Positions 51,398-60,252 of a stretch of DNA of 64,000 bases are shown here, one piece after another. Within the stretch, counting starts at the first letter, position 1. Every line of letters starts with the position of its first letter. The notes under the pieces are model-generated. The model was not told where the DNA came from and made no database searches. It saw only the letters and a list, made by a program, of their open reading frames with translations. Source of the stretch: Pseudochelatococcus lubricantis (lineage in GTDB: Bacteria > Pseudomonadota > Alphaproteobacteria > Rhizobiales > Beijerinckiaceae); contig NZ_JAASQI010000005.1 of assembly GCF_011762225.1 (NCBI RefSeq), positions 186,001-250,000 on the forward strand. The letters run 5' to 3'. The position numbers were made by a program, and so were the translations under genes.

Positions 51398-52783
51398 TCA
51401 TACGGGCACGCGGATCGTTGCCCGCAGCCCGCCCATGGGGCTGTCGGAGAGGATGACGTTGCCGCCGTGCGAGCGGGCGATGTCGCGGGCGATGGCGAGG
51501 CCAAGCCCGGTGCCGCCGTCGTCGACGTTACGCGCGGAATCGAGACGCACGAACGCCTTGAACGCCTCCTCCCGCAGCTCGGGAGGGATGCCCGGGCCGT
51601 CGTCGTCGACCGTGATCGCGAGCCAGCGCGGCAGGCGGGTCGCCGCGATGCTGACGCGGGTACCGTAGCGCACGGCGTTGGCGACGAGATTGCCGACGAG
51701 GCGCTGGAAGGCGAAGGGACGCACCGTCACCGTCATGTCGCCGGATGCCCCGATCGTCACCTCGCGCCCTTGACGGGCATAGTCCGCGCGCAGGCTTTCC
51801 AGAATGGCGCGGATATCTGTAGGCGCTGCCTGCTCCCCGGTGTCGCCGCGCGCGAAGGCGAGATAGGCTTCGAGCATCCGCTCCATCTCGTCGACATCCT
51901 TGCGCAGATCCTCGATGTCCGGGTCGTCCGCCATCAGCGCCAGCGACAGCCTGAAGCGCGTGAGGATCGTACGCAGGTCGTGGCTGACGCCGTTGAGCAT
52001 GGTGGTGCGTTGCTCCATCGCCCGTTCGATGCGCCGTTTCATCTCAAGGAACGCGACGCCGGCCCGCCGTACCTCGCGCGCGCCCCGCGGGCGGAAATCC
52101 ACCTCGCGCCCCTTGCCGAAGGATTCAGCCGCGTCCGCCAGCCTTAGGATGGGGCGTATCTGGTTGATCTGGAACAGCACCGCGATCGTCACCAGCACCA
52201 GCGAGGTGCCGAGCATCCAGATCAGGAAGATATGCGAGTTCGACGCATAGGCGAGGCTGCGCCGCGCGAAGACGCGCATCACCGTATCGTCGTCGAGCTT
52301 GATGCGGATTTCGAGGACATTGGAACGCCCTACCGTGTCGATCCAGAAGGGCCGGCCCACCTGCTTGCGGATTTCGTCGCTCAGCACTTCGTCGAGAATG
52401 GAGAAGAACGGTTTCGGCCCCGGCTGCGGCAACTCCGTGCCGGGCATGAACTCGATATCGAGCCCGAGCCGCTCGACGGCAATGCGGACGAGGTCTTCCG
52501 CGTTATTGGGTTGCGGATAGGTGTCGTAGATGTCGATCAGCGCGGCGATGTCGGCGCTCACCGCCGACGACAGCCGGCGCGTCACGAGTTGCCAGTGGCG
52601 TTCCAGGAATACATAGGCCACCACCGACTGCAGGATCACAATCGGCGCGATGATGATGATCAGCGAGCGGACGAACAGGCCCTTGGGCATGGCGCTGCCC
52701 AGCCAGCGCGCCAGCCGCCGTGGGCCGGTGAACAGGCGCCTTGCGATCCCTCTTCTTTCTTCCGTCGCGCCCGCGCTGCTCAT
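51398..52783 (-). CDS. EnvZ-like sensor histidine kinase
   Basis: A 461-residue membrane kinase. Membrane segments at about 41-60 and 184-206 flank a periplasmic domain; then HAMP, the H-box with His268 (GVSHDLRTILTRFRLSL, Ile where many kinases have Pro), the N-box (LVGNLVANAVRYG), G1 (DDGPGIP) and G2 (GTGLGLAIARDI). The start is six bases after the stop of the regulator gene. It belongs to the MarR-RR-HK set found beside ilvE in many alphaproteobacteria. Confidence 0.94.
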   Translation of the reverse strand: MSSAGATEERRGIARRLFTGPRRLARWLGSAMPKGLFVRSLIIIIAPIVILQSVVAYVFLERHWQLVTRRLSSAVSADIAALIDIYDTYPQPNNAEDLVRIAVERLGLDIEFMPGTELPQPGPKPFFSILDEVLSDEIRKQVGRPFWIDTVGRSNVLEIRIKLDDDTVMRVFARRSLAYASNSHIFLIWMLGTSLVLVTIAVLFQINQIRPILRLADAAESFGKGREVDFRPRGAREVRRAGVAFLEMKRRIERAMEQRTTMLNGVSHDLRTILTRFRLSLALMADDPDIEDLRKDVDEMERMLEAYLAFARGDTGEQAAPTDIRAILESLRADYARQGREVTIGASGDMTVTVRPFAFQRLVGNLVANAVRYGTRVSIAATRLPRWLAITVDDDGPGIPPELREEAFKAFVRLDSARNVDDGGTGLGLAIARDIARSHGGNVILSDSPMGGLRATIRVPV

Positions 52784-52789
52784 GGCCGC

Positions 52790-53572
52790 CTAGCCGTCGA
52801 TCAGCAGGCGATAGCCGACGCCGCGCACGGTCTGCAGATAGACGGGATTGGCAGGATCGCGCTCGATCTTGCGGCGCAACCGGTTGATTTGGACATCGAC
52901 ATTGCGGTCACTGGCAAGTCCCCCGGCCGCGACCGGTGCGTTGCCCGCGAGTTCCTCGCGCGGCACCTGCCCGCCCGCCGCCTCGCCCAGAATGGTGAGA
53001 ATTTCCCGCTCCCGCTCCGTGATGCGCACGATCTCGTCGTCGTGGCGCAACTCCCCGCGATCGAAGCGGAAGACGAAGCCGCCGAACCGGATCACCTCCG
53101 GCAGGGTGCGGGCGGGCGCCTGCGCCTCTCCCGCCGCCGTGTTGCGCCGGATGATGTTGCTGAGGCGCAGCAGAAGCTCGCGCGGCTCGAAGGGCTTGCC
53201 GAGATAGTCGTCCGCGCCGATCTCCAGCCCCTTCACACGGTCTACGCCATCCGTGCGCGCCGTCAGCATCAGGATGGGCACGGACGACGTCTTGCGCCAG
53301 CGCTGGGCGAAATCGAAGCCGTTCTCGCCGGGCATCATGACGTCGAGCACCAGCGCATCGAAGACAAGATGGCTAAGCGTCGATTCGGCAACCGCCGCAC
53401 TAGGCGCGACGGTGACGCGAAAGCCGTTGTCGGTGAGGAAACGTGACAGCAGCGCCCGCAGCCGCCGGTCGTCATCCACGACGAGGATATGCGGCGCGTC
53501 GTCCGGCAGCCCGCCCGCGCCCCGCCGTGCGGAGCTTGCTGTTTCCGTGGTGTCCGCTTCCACTTCCGTCAT
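52790..53572 (-). CDS. OmpR-type response regulator
   Basis: A 260-residue regulator with Asp34-36 acidic cluster (VVDDD), phospho-acceptor Asp77 (LVLDVMMP), Lys126 (LGKPFEP) and a C-terminal winged helix ending TVRGVGYRLLIDG. An N-terminal extension of about 27 residues is variable in the family. It sits six bases from both neighbours. It resembles the PetR-type regulators paired with a MarR protein in Rhodobacter; this homology is from context and memory. Confidence 0.93.
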   Translation of the reverse strand: MTEVEADTTETASSARRGAGGLPDDAPHILVVDDDRRLRALLSRFLTDNGFRVTVAPSAAVAESTLSHLVFDALVLDVMMPGENGFDFAQRWRKTSSVPILMLTARTDGVDRVKGLEIGADDYLGKPFEPRELLLRLSNIIRRNTAAGEAQAPARTLPEVIRFGGFVFRFDRGELRHDDEIVRITEREREILTILGEAAGGQVPREELAGNAPVAAGGLASDRNVDVQINRLRRKIERDPANPVYLQTVRGVGYRLLIDG

Positions 53573-53578
53573 GGCCTG

Positions 53579-54166
53579 CTACTCCGCGTCATGTCCGTCC
53601 GTCGCCGGTTCCGTCCACACGAGACGCGCCACATGCGCGTGGTCGTCCGGATCGATCATGGCGAACAGAAACGCCGTCACTTTGGCCCGCACGTCCGGCT
53701 CTGTCCCTGCGAGAGCGCGCGCGATGCGACCGAGCTGCGGCTTCGTCAGGTCTAGCGACAACGCGCGCCCCTTGTCGGTCGGAAACAGCAATCGCTGCCG
53801 CCTGTCCACCGTGCCGGTACGTTGCACGATGTAACCTTTCTCGACAAGGTCCTTCAGAATCGGATTGAGGCTCTGCTTCGTGATGCCCAGGATATCGAGC
53901 ATTTCGGCGATCGTCATGCCCGGCTGGCGCTCCACGAAGTGTAGCACGCGGTGATGCGCCCGGCCGAAACCGTATTGCGTCAGCAGCCGATCGGGGTCGC
54001 TGACGAAGTCCCGATAGGCGAAGAAGAGCAGCTCGACGATGTCGTTTCCCGGCCGCCCGGCCGTATCGTCCGCGCCGGCACTGCCGGACTCGGGGAGAGA
54101 CGAAAAGGCCGCGGGGCTGGTTCGCGGCGAACTGGCGATACTCACAGGACATTCCCCGGATTGCAT
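53579..54166 (-). CDS. MarR-family transcriptional regulator (PetP-like context)
   Basis: A 195-residue regulator with a disordered first 40 residues and a winged-helix core (about 60-150; MTIAEMLDILGITKQSLNPI and KGYIVQRTGTVDRRQRLLFP). First gene of the three-gene set with the OmpR-type regulator and EnvZ-like kinase, and divergent from ilvE. In Rhodobacter a similar MarR/OmpR pair (petP/petR) is needed for cytochrome expression; a like role here is only inference. Confidence 0.9.
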   Translation of the reverse strand: MQSGECPVSIASSPRTSPAAFSSLPESGSAGADDTAGRPGNDIVELLFFAYRDFVSDPDRLLTQYGFGRAHHRVLHFVERQPGMTIAEMLDILGITKQSLNPILKDLVEKGYIVQRTGTVDRRQRLLFPTDKGRALSLDLTKPQLGRIARALAGTEPDVRAKVTAFLFAMIDPDDHAHVARLVWTEPATDGHDAE

Positions 54167-54240
54167 CTGATGAGAATTTGTGCAGTCATGATACGAGAGG
54201 AGAACGGAAAAAAGTTATCACGCAATTTACGTCAGGCTTA

Positions 54241-54246
54241 TTGACA
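54241..54246 (+). promoter_or_regulatory. Possible -35 element upstream of ilvE
   Basis: A consensus TTGACA in the 232-bp region between the MarR gene and ilvE. The matching -10 is unclear (TTACCC near 54263), and the ilvE leader would be about 120 bases. No leader peptide rich in Ile, Leu or Val was found in it. Confidence 0.35.
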
Positions 54247-54398
54247 TATTTCAGGAACATCGTTACCCGTCAAGTGGGTTCCGCGAAAGGAAATAACACG
54301 GAGCGGCCCTCGCACGGCGACATTGCCCGCCGTCACGACCGTCGCGGCCCGCGTCCTGATTCCCGAACCAGTCTCAAGGAGCTTTTCGGAGTAGTTCT

Positions 54399-55286
54399 AT
54401 GTCGGTCACACCGCATGATAAAAAAGAAAATGTCGTCTGGTACGATGGCAAGCTCGTGCCGTTGAGCGAGGCAACGGTTCCCGTGCTCACCCACGGCTTG
54501 CATTATGCTTCCGCCGTTTTCGAGGGCGAGCGCGCCTACGGCGGCGTCATCTTCAAGTCGCGCGAGCATACCGAGCGCCTGAAAAAATCCGGTGAGTTGC
54601 TCGACTTCGAGATTCCCTACAGCGTCGATGAAATCGAAGCCGCCAAGGCTCTGGTGCTGAAGGAAAACGGCTTCGTGGATGCCTACGTTCGCCCCATCGC
54701 GTGGCGCGGCGCGGAGGCGCTCGGGGTTTCGGCACCGAAGAACACCATTCATCTCGCCATCGCCGCCTGGGTGTGGCCGAGCTACTTCACGCACGAGGAA
54801 CGGCTGAAGGGCATCCGCCTCGATATCGCCGAATACCGCCGTCCGGACCCCGCGACCGCGCCGTCGACTGCCAAGGCGGCGGGCCTTTACATGATCTGCA
54901 CGATCTCCAAGCACAAGGCGGAACGCAAGGGCTATTCGGACGCCATGATGCTCGACTGGCGCGGGCGGGTGGCCGAATGCACCGGCGCCAACATCTTCTT
55001 CGTCAAAGACGGCGAACTGCACACCCCGGCGCCCGAAGGCTTTCTGAACGGCATCACCCGGCAGACAGTTATCGAACTGGCGAAGAAGCGCGGTATCCCG
55101 GTCATCGAGCGTACCATCATGCCTGAGGAACTCTCCGGCTTCACGGAAAGCTTCGTCACCGGCACGGCTGCCGAGGTCACGCCGGTTTCCGAGATCGGTC
55201 CGCACCACTTCACGCCTGCTGACATCACCAAGACGCTGCTGACAGACTACGACAACCTCGTGCACGCGGCGAAGAACGCCGCCTGA
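54399..55286 (+). CDS. ilvE: Branched-chain amino acid aminotransferase
   Basis: A 295-residue PLP enzyme of fold type IV that makes Ile, Leu and Val from their keto acids. The PLP lysine is Lys159 (APSTAKAAGLYM). Other family features are HGLHYASAVFEGERAY, CTGANIFFVKDGEL, NGITRQTVIELA and TGTAAEVTPVSEIG. Length is slightly short but complete. It is followed at once by a strong terminator. Confidence 0.95.
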   Translation: MSVTPHDKKENVVWYDGKLVPLSEATVPVLTHGLHYASAVFEGERAYGGVIFKSREHTERLKKSGELLDFEIPYSVDEIEAAKALVLKENGFVDAYVRPIAWRGAEALGVSAPKNTIHLAIAAWVWPSYFTHEERLKGIRLDIAEYRRPDPATAPSTAKAAGLYMICTISKHKAERKGYSDAMMLDWRGRVAECTGANIFFVKDGELHTPAPEGFLNGITRQTVIELAKKRGIPVIERTIMPEELSGFTESFVTGTAAEVTPVSEIGPHHFTPADITKTLLTDYDNLVHAAKNAA

Positions 55287-55308
55287 GCGAGGGCATGACG
55301 ATAGGCGA

Positions 55309-55338
55309 CCCCGCGCCGGAACCGGCGTGGGGCCTTTT
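55309..55338 (+). terminator. Rho-independent terminator of ilvE
   Basis: A stem of eleven pairs (one G-U) formed by CCCCGCGCCGG (55309-55319) and CCGGCGTGGGG (55322-55332); the innermost pair probably opens to leave a four-base loop. It is followed by CC and TTTT (55335-55338). It starts about 20 bases after the stop codon. Confidence 0.85.
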
Positions 55339-55605
55339 CTGTCAATATCTTGCGAAATATTTCTCTACCAACTTCCGATAACCGGGGCGGTCTGCGACAG
55401 ACGATCCTGCCGATCGTTCGGATCTATCCGGCGTCTCTCAGCGCGGCCACTATCGCATGGCGGCGGCGAGAGCTATCGCGTTGTCTCCCCGCCCTATCTT
55501 GCCTGGCACAAGAGCGCCGCGAGCGTGACGCGGACCGTGCCGTCCGCGCCTTGACCGCGCAGGCGTGGGGTAACATATTGGGCGGACAATAAAATCGAGA
55601 ATCGC
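55339..55605 (+). other. Intergenic region between ilvE terminator and the methyltransferase gene
   Basis: About 267 bp. Short frames exist but none has a ribosome site with a family pattern. The AT-rich stretch at 55341-55380 and TAACATATTG near 55570 could be promoter material for the methyltransferase gene. No restriction-enzyme remnant was seen. Confidence 0.4.
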
Positions 55606-57300
55606 ATGCACCTCCCCACCGTTCCGGATGAAGCCCGCCGTTACCGGATCGTCAGTGCGGAGAAGGCGCGCGGCGCGACCTACACACCGGAGCGGTTGGC
55701 GCGGTTCGTGGCGGAGAAGATCGCCGACAATGCCAATATCGGCGGCCGGACGTCCCTCACCATTCTCGACCCCGCGATCGGCGACGGCGCACTCGTCCTC
55801 GCGTTGCTCGGCGTGCTGCGGGACAGGTGCGACGCGGCCCTCGACATTCGCGGCTTCGATACCGATGCGACGGCGCTGGATGTGGCCGCGCGGCGCATCC
55901 GGGCGGCGTTTCCCGATGCTGATGTTCAGCTCACGCGGGGCAGCTTTCTCGATTTTGTGCTGGAGACGCGCGGCAGCGGGGCGCCTGGGTTCGATCTTAT
56001 CATCGCCAATCCGCCCTACGTCCGCACGCAGATCATGGGCGCGGCCGTTGCGCGGCGGCTGGCCTCGGCATTCGGCCTTGCGGGGCGCGTCGACCTCTAC
56101 CACGCATTCCTGCTCGGCATGGCGCAGGTACTGACCCCGGACGGCGTGGCGGGCATCATCGTATCGAACCGCTTCATGACGACACGCGGCGGCGGCACCG
56201 TGCGCGCGGCCCTGCGCAGCCGCTTCAGCCTCCGGCATATATGGGACCTGGGCGACACACGGCTTTTCAGCGCGGCGGTGCTGCCCGCCGTCATCGTCGC
56301 GCGCGGCACGGCCGCGCCGCTGTCCGGCGCTCCGCTATTCTCCTCCATCTACAACGTGACTGAAGCCGCGACGGCGCGGGCGCCTGACGCCGTTGCCGCG
56401 CTCGACCGCGACGGTGTCGTCGCCATCGACGACGGCCGGCGGTTCCGCGTCCGGCATGGCAGGCTGGATACTGCCGGCACGGCGCGGGATGTCTGGCGGC
56501 TTGCGTCCGGCGCGGCGGACGAATGGCTTGCCACGGTGGACCGCCATACGTGGAAACGATTCGGCGGCATCGGCAAAATCCGCGTCGGCGTGAAGACATG
56601 CTGCGACCGGGTGTTCATCCGCCACGACTGGGACGAGGCCCTCGGCGCGGACAGGCCGGAACTGCTGCGTCCCCTCACCACCCACCACGCGGCTGGTCGC
56701 TTTCGGGCCATTCTGCCGGATAAGGCCCGCGCCATCCTCTATCCGCACGAGGTCGCGCAGGGACAAAGGCGCCCTGTTCCGCTCGATGGGTTTCCGAAAA
56801 GCCGTGCCTATCTCGAAGCCCACCGTACCATCCTTGAGCGCCGTACCTATGTGACGGAAGCGGGGCGACAGTGGTATGAGCTGTGGGTGCCGCATGACCC
56901 GCGAGCATGGGCCGCGCCCAAGCTCGTGTTCCGGGATATCGCCGAGCGCCCGGCCTTCTGGATCGATCTCGACGGGACGGTTGTCAACGGCGACTGTTAT
57001 TGGCTCGCGACAGGCGAAGAACAGACGGATCTGCTGTGGCTTGCCGCCGCCGTCGCCAACTCGACCTTTGCCGAGGCGTTCTACGATCGCCGCTTCAACA
57101 ACCGGCTCTATGCCGGGCGGCGGCGCTTCATCACGCAATACGTCGAGCAGTTTCCGCTGCCTGACCCTTCCCTGCCGTCCGTATGTGAGATCATCGCCCG
57201 CGCCAAGGCGATCTATGACGCCGACCATGCCGCCCAGCTGCCGGCGCTGGAGGCGGAACTGGACGATCTGGTCTGGCAGGCGTTCGGGCTGGCGCGGTAA
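55606..57300 (+). CDS. Solitary adenine-N6 DNA methyltransferase (Eco57I/TaqI-like)
   Basis: A 564-residue gamma-class DNA methyltransferase. Order of motifs: X (ARGATYTPERLARFV, about 22-36), I (ILDPAIGDGALVLALL, 54-69), IV NPPY at 135-138, and further along VSNRFMTTRGG. The C-terminal half (about 300-560) looks like a target-recognition domain of TaqI/Eco57I-like enzymes (YAGRRRFITQYVEQFPLP). No nuclease domain and no restriction gene lie on either side, so it is probably an orphan modification gene or a defence remnant. Base composition is like its neighbours. RNA as substrate cannot be excluded. Confidence 0.85.
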   Translation: MHLPTVPDEARRYRIVSAEKARGATYTPERLARFVAEKIADNANIGGRTSLTILDPAIGDGALVLALLGVLRDRCDAALDIRGFDTDATALDVAARRIRAAFPDADVQLTRGSFLDFVLETRGSGAPGFDLIIANPPYVRTQIMGAAVARRLASAFGLAGRVDLYHAFLLGMAQVLTPDGVAGIIVSNRFMTTRGGGTVRAALRSRFSLRHIWDLGDTRLFSAAVLPAVIVARGTAAPLSGAPLFSSIYNVTEAATARAPDAVAALDRDGVVAIDDGRRFRVRHGRLDTAGTARDVWRLASGAADEWLATVDRHTWKRFGGIGKIRVGVKTCCDRVFIRHDWDEALGADRPELLRPLTTHHAAGRFRAILPDKARAILYPHEVAQGQRRPVPLDGFPKSRAYLEAHRTILERRTYVTEAGRQWYELWVPHDPRAWAAPKLVFRDIAERPAFWIDLDGTVVNGDCYWLATGEEQTDLLWLAAAVANSTFAEAFYDRRFNNRLYAGRRRFITQYVEQFPLPDPSLPSVCEIIARAKAIYDADHAAQLPALEAELDDLVWQAFGLAR

Positions 57301-57307
57301 CGAATCC

Positions 57308-57358
57308 TAGAGTGCGTAACGGTCAGATGGAATCATCTGATCGTTCAGAATTCGCTCA
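57308..57358. repeat. Intergenic palindromic element after the methyltransferase gene
   Basis: A 12-bp stem AACGGTCAGATG/CATCTGATCGTT (one G-U) around the loop GAAT, with further pairing of the flanks (GAGTGCG with CGCTC). No T-run. The form, with TGGAATCA at the tip, resembles short intergenic palindromic repeats that are scattered in Rhizobiales genomes; it might also end transcription between the convergent genes. Confidence 0.6.
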
Positions 57359-57419
57359 AGATCAGGAGCCTGGATCGCGTCATCGTTTCTGCGGAATGCT
57401 GACATGATCGCCAACAGCC

Positions 57420-57767
57420 TCAAGAGGCCGGAGACGGCGCGCAGAATAGCTGGTGCATGGTCGACATGAAGGCGCGTACGCGCGGATCGGCCAGGTGGTA
57501 GAACACCTCCCGGCCTTCCTTGCGGCCCTCGATCAGCCCTGCCGTACGCAGTTCCGCCAGCTGCTGGGACAATCCCGGCTGGCGAATGCCGAGCAAGTCC
57601 TCCAGTTGGCGCACCGACAACTCGCCATCCACCAGCGCACAGGCCACGAGCAGGCGATCCGGGTTCGACAGTTTCTTGAGAAACTGCGAGGCCTCCCCCA
57701 CACTCGCGCGCAGCGCCACGACCGCAGGAGAGAGTTCGCCGGAAAGGACGGATGCGTTGCCAGTCAA
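57420..57767 (-). CDS. ArsR-family persulfide-type sensor (BigR/SqrR-like)
   Basis: A 115-residue winged-helix repressor. The core FLKKLSNPDRLLVACALVDG, LEDLLGIRQPGLSQQLAELR and GREVFYHLADPRVRAFM matches the BigR/SqrR/YgaV group. The two cysteines that form a polysulfide bridge in that group are present at positions 43 and 109 (VACALV and LFCAPS), and there are no metal-site cysteines of ArsR type. The start is TTG at 57767, with GGGAA seven bases before it and 13 bases after the DUF2892 gene; there is no ATG in frame. It probably represses its own operon and is released by sulfide-derived persulfides. Confidence 0.85.
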   Translation of the reverse strand: MTGNASVLSGELSPAVVALRASVGEASQFLKKLSNPDRLLVACALVDGELSVRQLEDLLGIRQPGLSQQLAELRTAGLIEGRKEGREVFYHLADPRVRAFMSTMHQLFCAPSPAS

Positions 57768-57780
57768 CGATGGTTCCCGA

Positions 57781-57987
57781 TCAGTTGCGCGGCCCTTTCA
57801 CCGGGCAGCTTGAAATCCCGAACAGCGTGTAGAGCGGGCAGGTGCGGAACAGGCCCGTCGCCAGCGGCACCAGACCGACCAGCCCCCACCAGCGCGCGCT
57901 GCCCTCCAGAATGAACACGAGCGACAAGATAGCAATTCCCGCGACGATACGCAGGATGCGATCAATACCACCAACATTGCCAGTCAT
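57781..57987 (-). CDS. DUF2892 (YgaP-type) small membrane protein
   Basis: A 68-residue inner-membrane protein with two hydrophobic segments (about 10-28 and 33-50) and the family motif GLFRTCPLYTLFGISSC containing two Cys. In YgaP this domain is fused to a rhodanese; here it stands alone. It is the first gene of the pair with the BigR-like repressor, so a role in sulfur handling is plausible. The start is ATG at 57987 with GGAGGG upstream. Confidence 0.88.
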   Translation of the reverse strand: MTGNVGGIDRILRIVAGIAILSLVFILEGSARWWGLVGLVPLATGLFRTCPLYTLFGISSCPVKGPRN

Positions 57988-58369
57988 GAAACCCTCCTCC
58001 GGAAACAAGCATGCCCCGCGGCGGATGAACCGGTCGGCGGGCACAATCGTGTTAATTTCATAAATATTATTAGATAAAAATGCAATTATAATATCGAAAT
58101 TTATTGCCGGCCGTTTCGCGTGGCGCCGGCCTCTTTGCTCGCTGTTTCAATTGAATGAACATAACAGGCAGAATGCGAAATCCGTGCCGTAAGCGCATGG
58201 TGCGGCGGCGATCAGGGCGCGGAAAACAAAAGCGTGCAGCCCGTGCAGCCACTGAGGATGGATTCATACCATCATCACGCAATCGTGACAAGTTCGTCGT
58301 GGGCTTGTTATATCTGACAGAAGGCTCCGATGTTTCGGGCGGGATTGCCTGTCCCGCCCGCGCCTTGCA
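57988..58369 (-). promoter_or_regulatory. Upstream region of the DUF2892-bigR pair, with AT-rich patch
   Basis: About 382 bp without a convincing gene. Bases 58047-58110 are strikingly AT-rich for this genome and contain an imperfect inverted repeat (AATTTC..ATATTA against TAATATCGAAATT), the kind of AT-rich palindrome bound by BigR-type repressors. This is likely the operator and promoter of the pair. A perfect 10-bp palindrome TTCAATTGAA lies at 58146-58155. Confidence 0.5.
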
Positions 58370-59161
58370 TCACTTGGTCGTGTAGCCGCCGTTGACGAGG
58401 ATCGTCTGGCCCGTCATCCACCAGCCTTCGGAGGCGAGGAAGCGGATGTAGGGAACGATGTCCTCAATGTCGGTCAGGCCGGTCTTCGAGAACGTCGACA
58501 GCGCTGCCGCCGTTTTGTGATAAGCCTGCGCCTCCGCGCTCTCCTGCCCGTAGAAGAACGGCGTATCCATGGGGCCGGGGCCAATGGCCGTCACGGAAAT
58601 GCCGCGCTCGCCGAACTCCTTCGAGGCCGCGCGCGTAAAATGCTCCACCGGCGCCTTGGTGCCGGCATAACCCGCGTAGAAGGGCGTATAGGCGCCGAGC
58701 AGCGAAGTGACGAGCGTGATGATCTTGCCGTTGTCGTTGACGTGCCTGCCCGCTTCCTTCAGGAAGAAGAACGCGGACTTGGCGTTGATGTCGCTCAGGT
58801 CGTCGTATTCCGCTTCGGAAATCTCAAGGATCGGCTTCTTCAGCACCTTGCCGACGGTATTGATGGCGATGTCCGGGCGGCCGAGGGCGGCGACGGCTTC
58901 CGCGAACAGCTTTTCCACCGCGCCCGCAGTGGTGAGATTAGCCTGGAAGGCGGCGGCTTCCGCGCCCAGCGCCCGGACGGCGGCAACCGTTGCTTCCGCG
59001 TCGGGCCTGGCAGCGTCGCTGTGGTAGTGGATAGCGATCGCCTTCGCGCCCTGTTCGGCGAAATCGCGGGCGATGAGCCCGCCGAGGTTCTTGGCGCCTC
59101 CCGCGATGATGACGGTCTTGCCCTTGATGCTGTGGTCGATTTTTGCGTTGTTCCCGGTCAC
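58370..59161 (-). CDS. Short-chain dehydrogenase/reductase
   Basis: A 263-264 residue NAD(P) oxidoreductase. The coenzyme motif is altered to AGGAKNLGG (usual TGxxxGxG), with the NTVGK of the NNAG region and the catalytic YAGYAGTK. The C-terminal DIVPYIRFLASEGWWMTGQT is standard. The start is GTG at 59161 (an earlier GTG at 59215 is possible). It is divergent from the LysR gene, which is the likely regulator. The substrate is unknown. Confidence 0.88.
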   Translation of the reverse strand: MTGNNAKIDHSIKGKTVIIAGGAKNLGGLIARDFAEQGAKAIAIHYHSDAARPDAEATVAAVRALGAEAAAFQANLTTAGAVEKLFAEAVAALGRPDIAINTVGKVLKKPILEISEAEYDDLSDINAKSAFFFLKEAGRHVNDNGKIITLVTSLLGAYTPFYAGYAGTKAPVEHFTRAASKEFGERGISVTAIGPGPMDTPFFYGQESAEAQAYHKTAAALSTFSKTGLTDIEDIVPYIRFLASEGWWMTGQTILVNGGYTTK

Positions 59162-59297
59162 GGCATTGATCCTTTCGTCACGCGGCGCGCCCTGCAGCCG
59201 CTTTCGGTCGGACACGATATCGTCTATGAGAAGCGCATAAAGGCGTTCATTCTGGTTTCACCTGTCGGCTCATCCGATCAATCAGAGGCAATTCGCT

Positions 59298-60209
59298 GTG
59301 GACCGCATCGACCTGTTCCGCATCTTCGCCCGCGTGGTGGAGTGCTCCAGCTTCACGCGCGCGGCCGATACGCTGCGGCTGCCGCGGTCGTCGGTTTCCG
59401 CCGCCGTGCAGGAACTGGAGGGCCGGGTCGGCGCGCGCCTGCTGCACCGGACGACGCGCAAGGTATCGCCCACGCTGGACGGCGCGGCGTTCTACGAACG
59501 CTGCCTGCGCCTCATCGCCGATGTCGAGGAAACCGAAAGCCTGTTCCGGCAGACGGCGGCGCGCCCTTCTGGCAAACTCAGGATCGACGTGCCCGGGCGC
59601 ATCGGCCGCCTGATCATCGCACCGGCGCTGCCGGGGTTTCTCGACCGCTATCCGGATATCGACATCGAACTCGGCGTGACCGACCGGGCGGTGGACCTCA
59701 TTGAGGATCGCATCGATTGCGCGCTGCGCGTGGGGGCGCTGGAGGATTCGGGTCTGATCGCCCGCCCGCTCGGCGAGCTGCCGCTCATCAACGTCGCAAG
59801 CCCTGCCTATCTGGCGCGCCATGGCACGCCCTGCACGCTGGACGACCTGGTCGATGTTCATCAGGTGGTCCACTACGCCTCGCCGTCGACCGGGCGGGTC
59901 GAGGACTGGGAATGGATGGCCGACGGCGCGCGGCACACGCTGCGCCTGCGCGGGCGCGTCACCGTCAACAGCGCGGAAGCCTATATCGCCTGCTGCCTCG
60001 CGGGCCTCGGCCTCATCCAGATCCCGGCCTATGACGTGCGGGCGCCGATCGCCGCCGGCGAACTTGTGGAAGTGCTGGCATGCCACCGCGCGCCGCCCAT
60101 GCCGATGACGCTGCTCTACCCTCACCGGGGGCATCTCTCCCGCCGCCTGCAGGTCTTCGCCGAGTGGCTGGAGAACCTGCTGGAGCGGGAGTTGCGGCCT
60201 TTCGCGTGA
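59298..60209 (+). CDS. LysR-family transcriptional regulator
   Basis: A 303-residue regulator with an N-terminal winged helix (about 1-60; FARVVECSSFTRAADTLRLP) and a periplasmic-binding-like effector domain. It starts at GTG 59298 with GAGG upstream, 136 bases from the divergent SDR gene. The LysR subgroup with the pattern RTTRKVSPTLDG generally controls a divergently placed oxidoreductase. Effector unknown. Confidence 0.93.
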   Translation: MDRIDLFRIFARVVECSSFTRAADTLRLPRSSVSAAVQELEGRVGARLLHRTTRKVSPTLDGAAFYERCLRLIADVEETESLFRQTAARPSGKLRIDVPGRIGRLIIAPALPGFLDRYPDIDIELGVTDRAVDLIEDRIDCALRVGALEDSGLIARPLGELPLINVASPAYLARHGTPCTLDDLVDVHQVVHYASPSTGRVEDWEWMADGARHTLRLRGRVTVNSAEAYIACCLAGLGLIQIPAYDVRAPIAAGELVEVLACHRAPPMPMTLLYPHRGHLSRRLQVFAEWLENLLERELRPFA

Positions 60210-60252
60210 GTGCGCCGGAGGCGCTGCGTCACCCTGGCGGAGACAGGCTCCC

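Noticed and set aside
54167-54398. Branched-chain leader peptide upstream of ilvE
   Set aside because: The region was read in all plus frames; no short frame enriched in Ile, Leu or Val codons was found.
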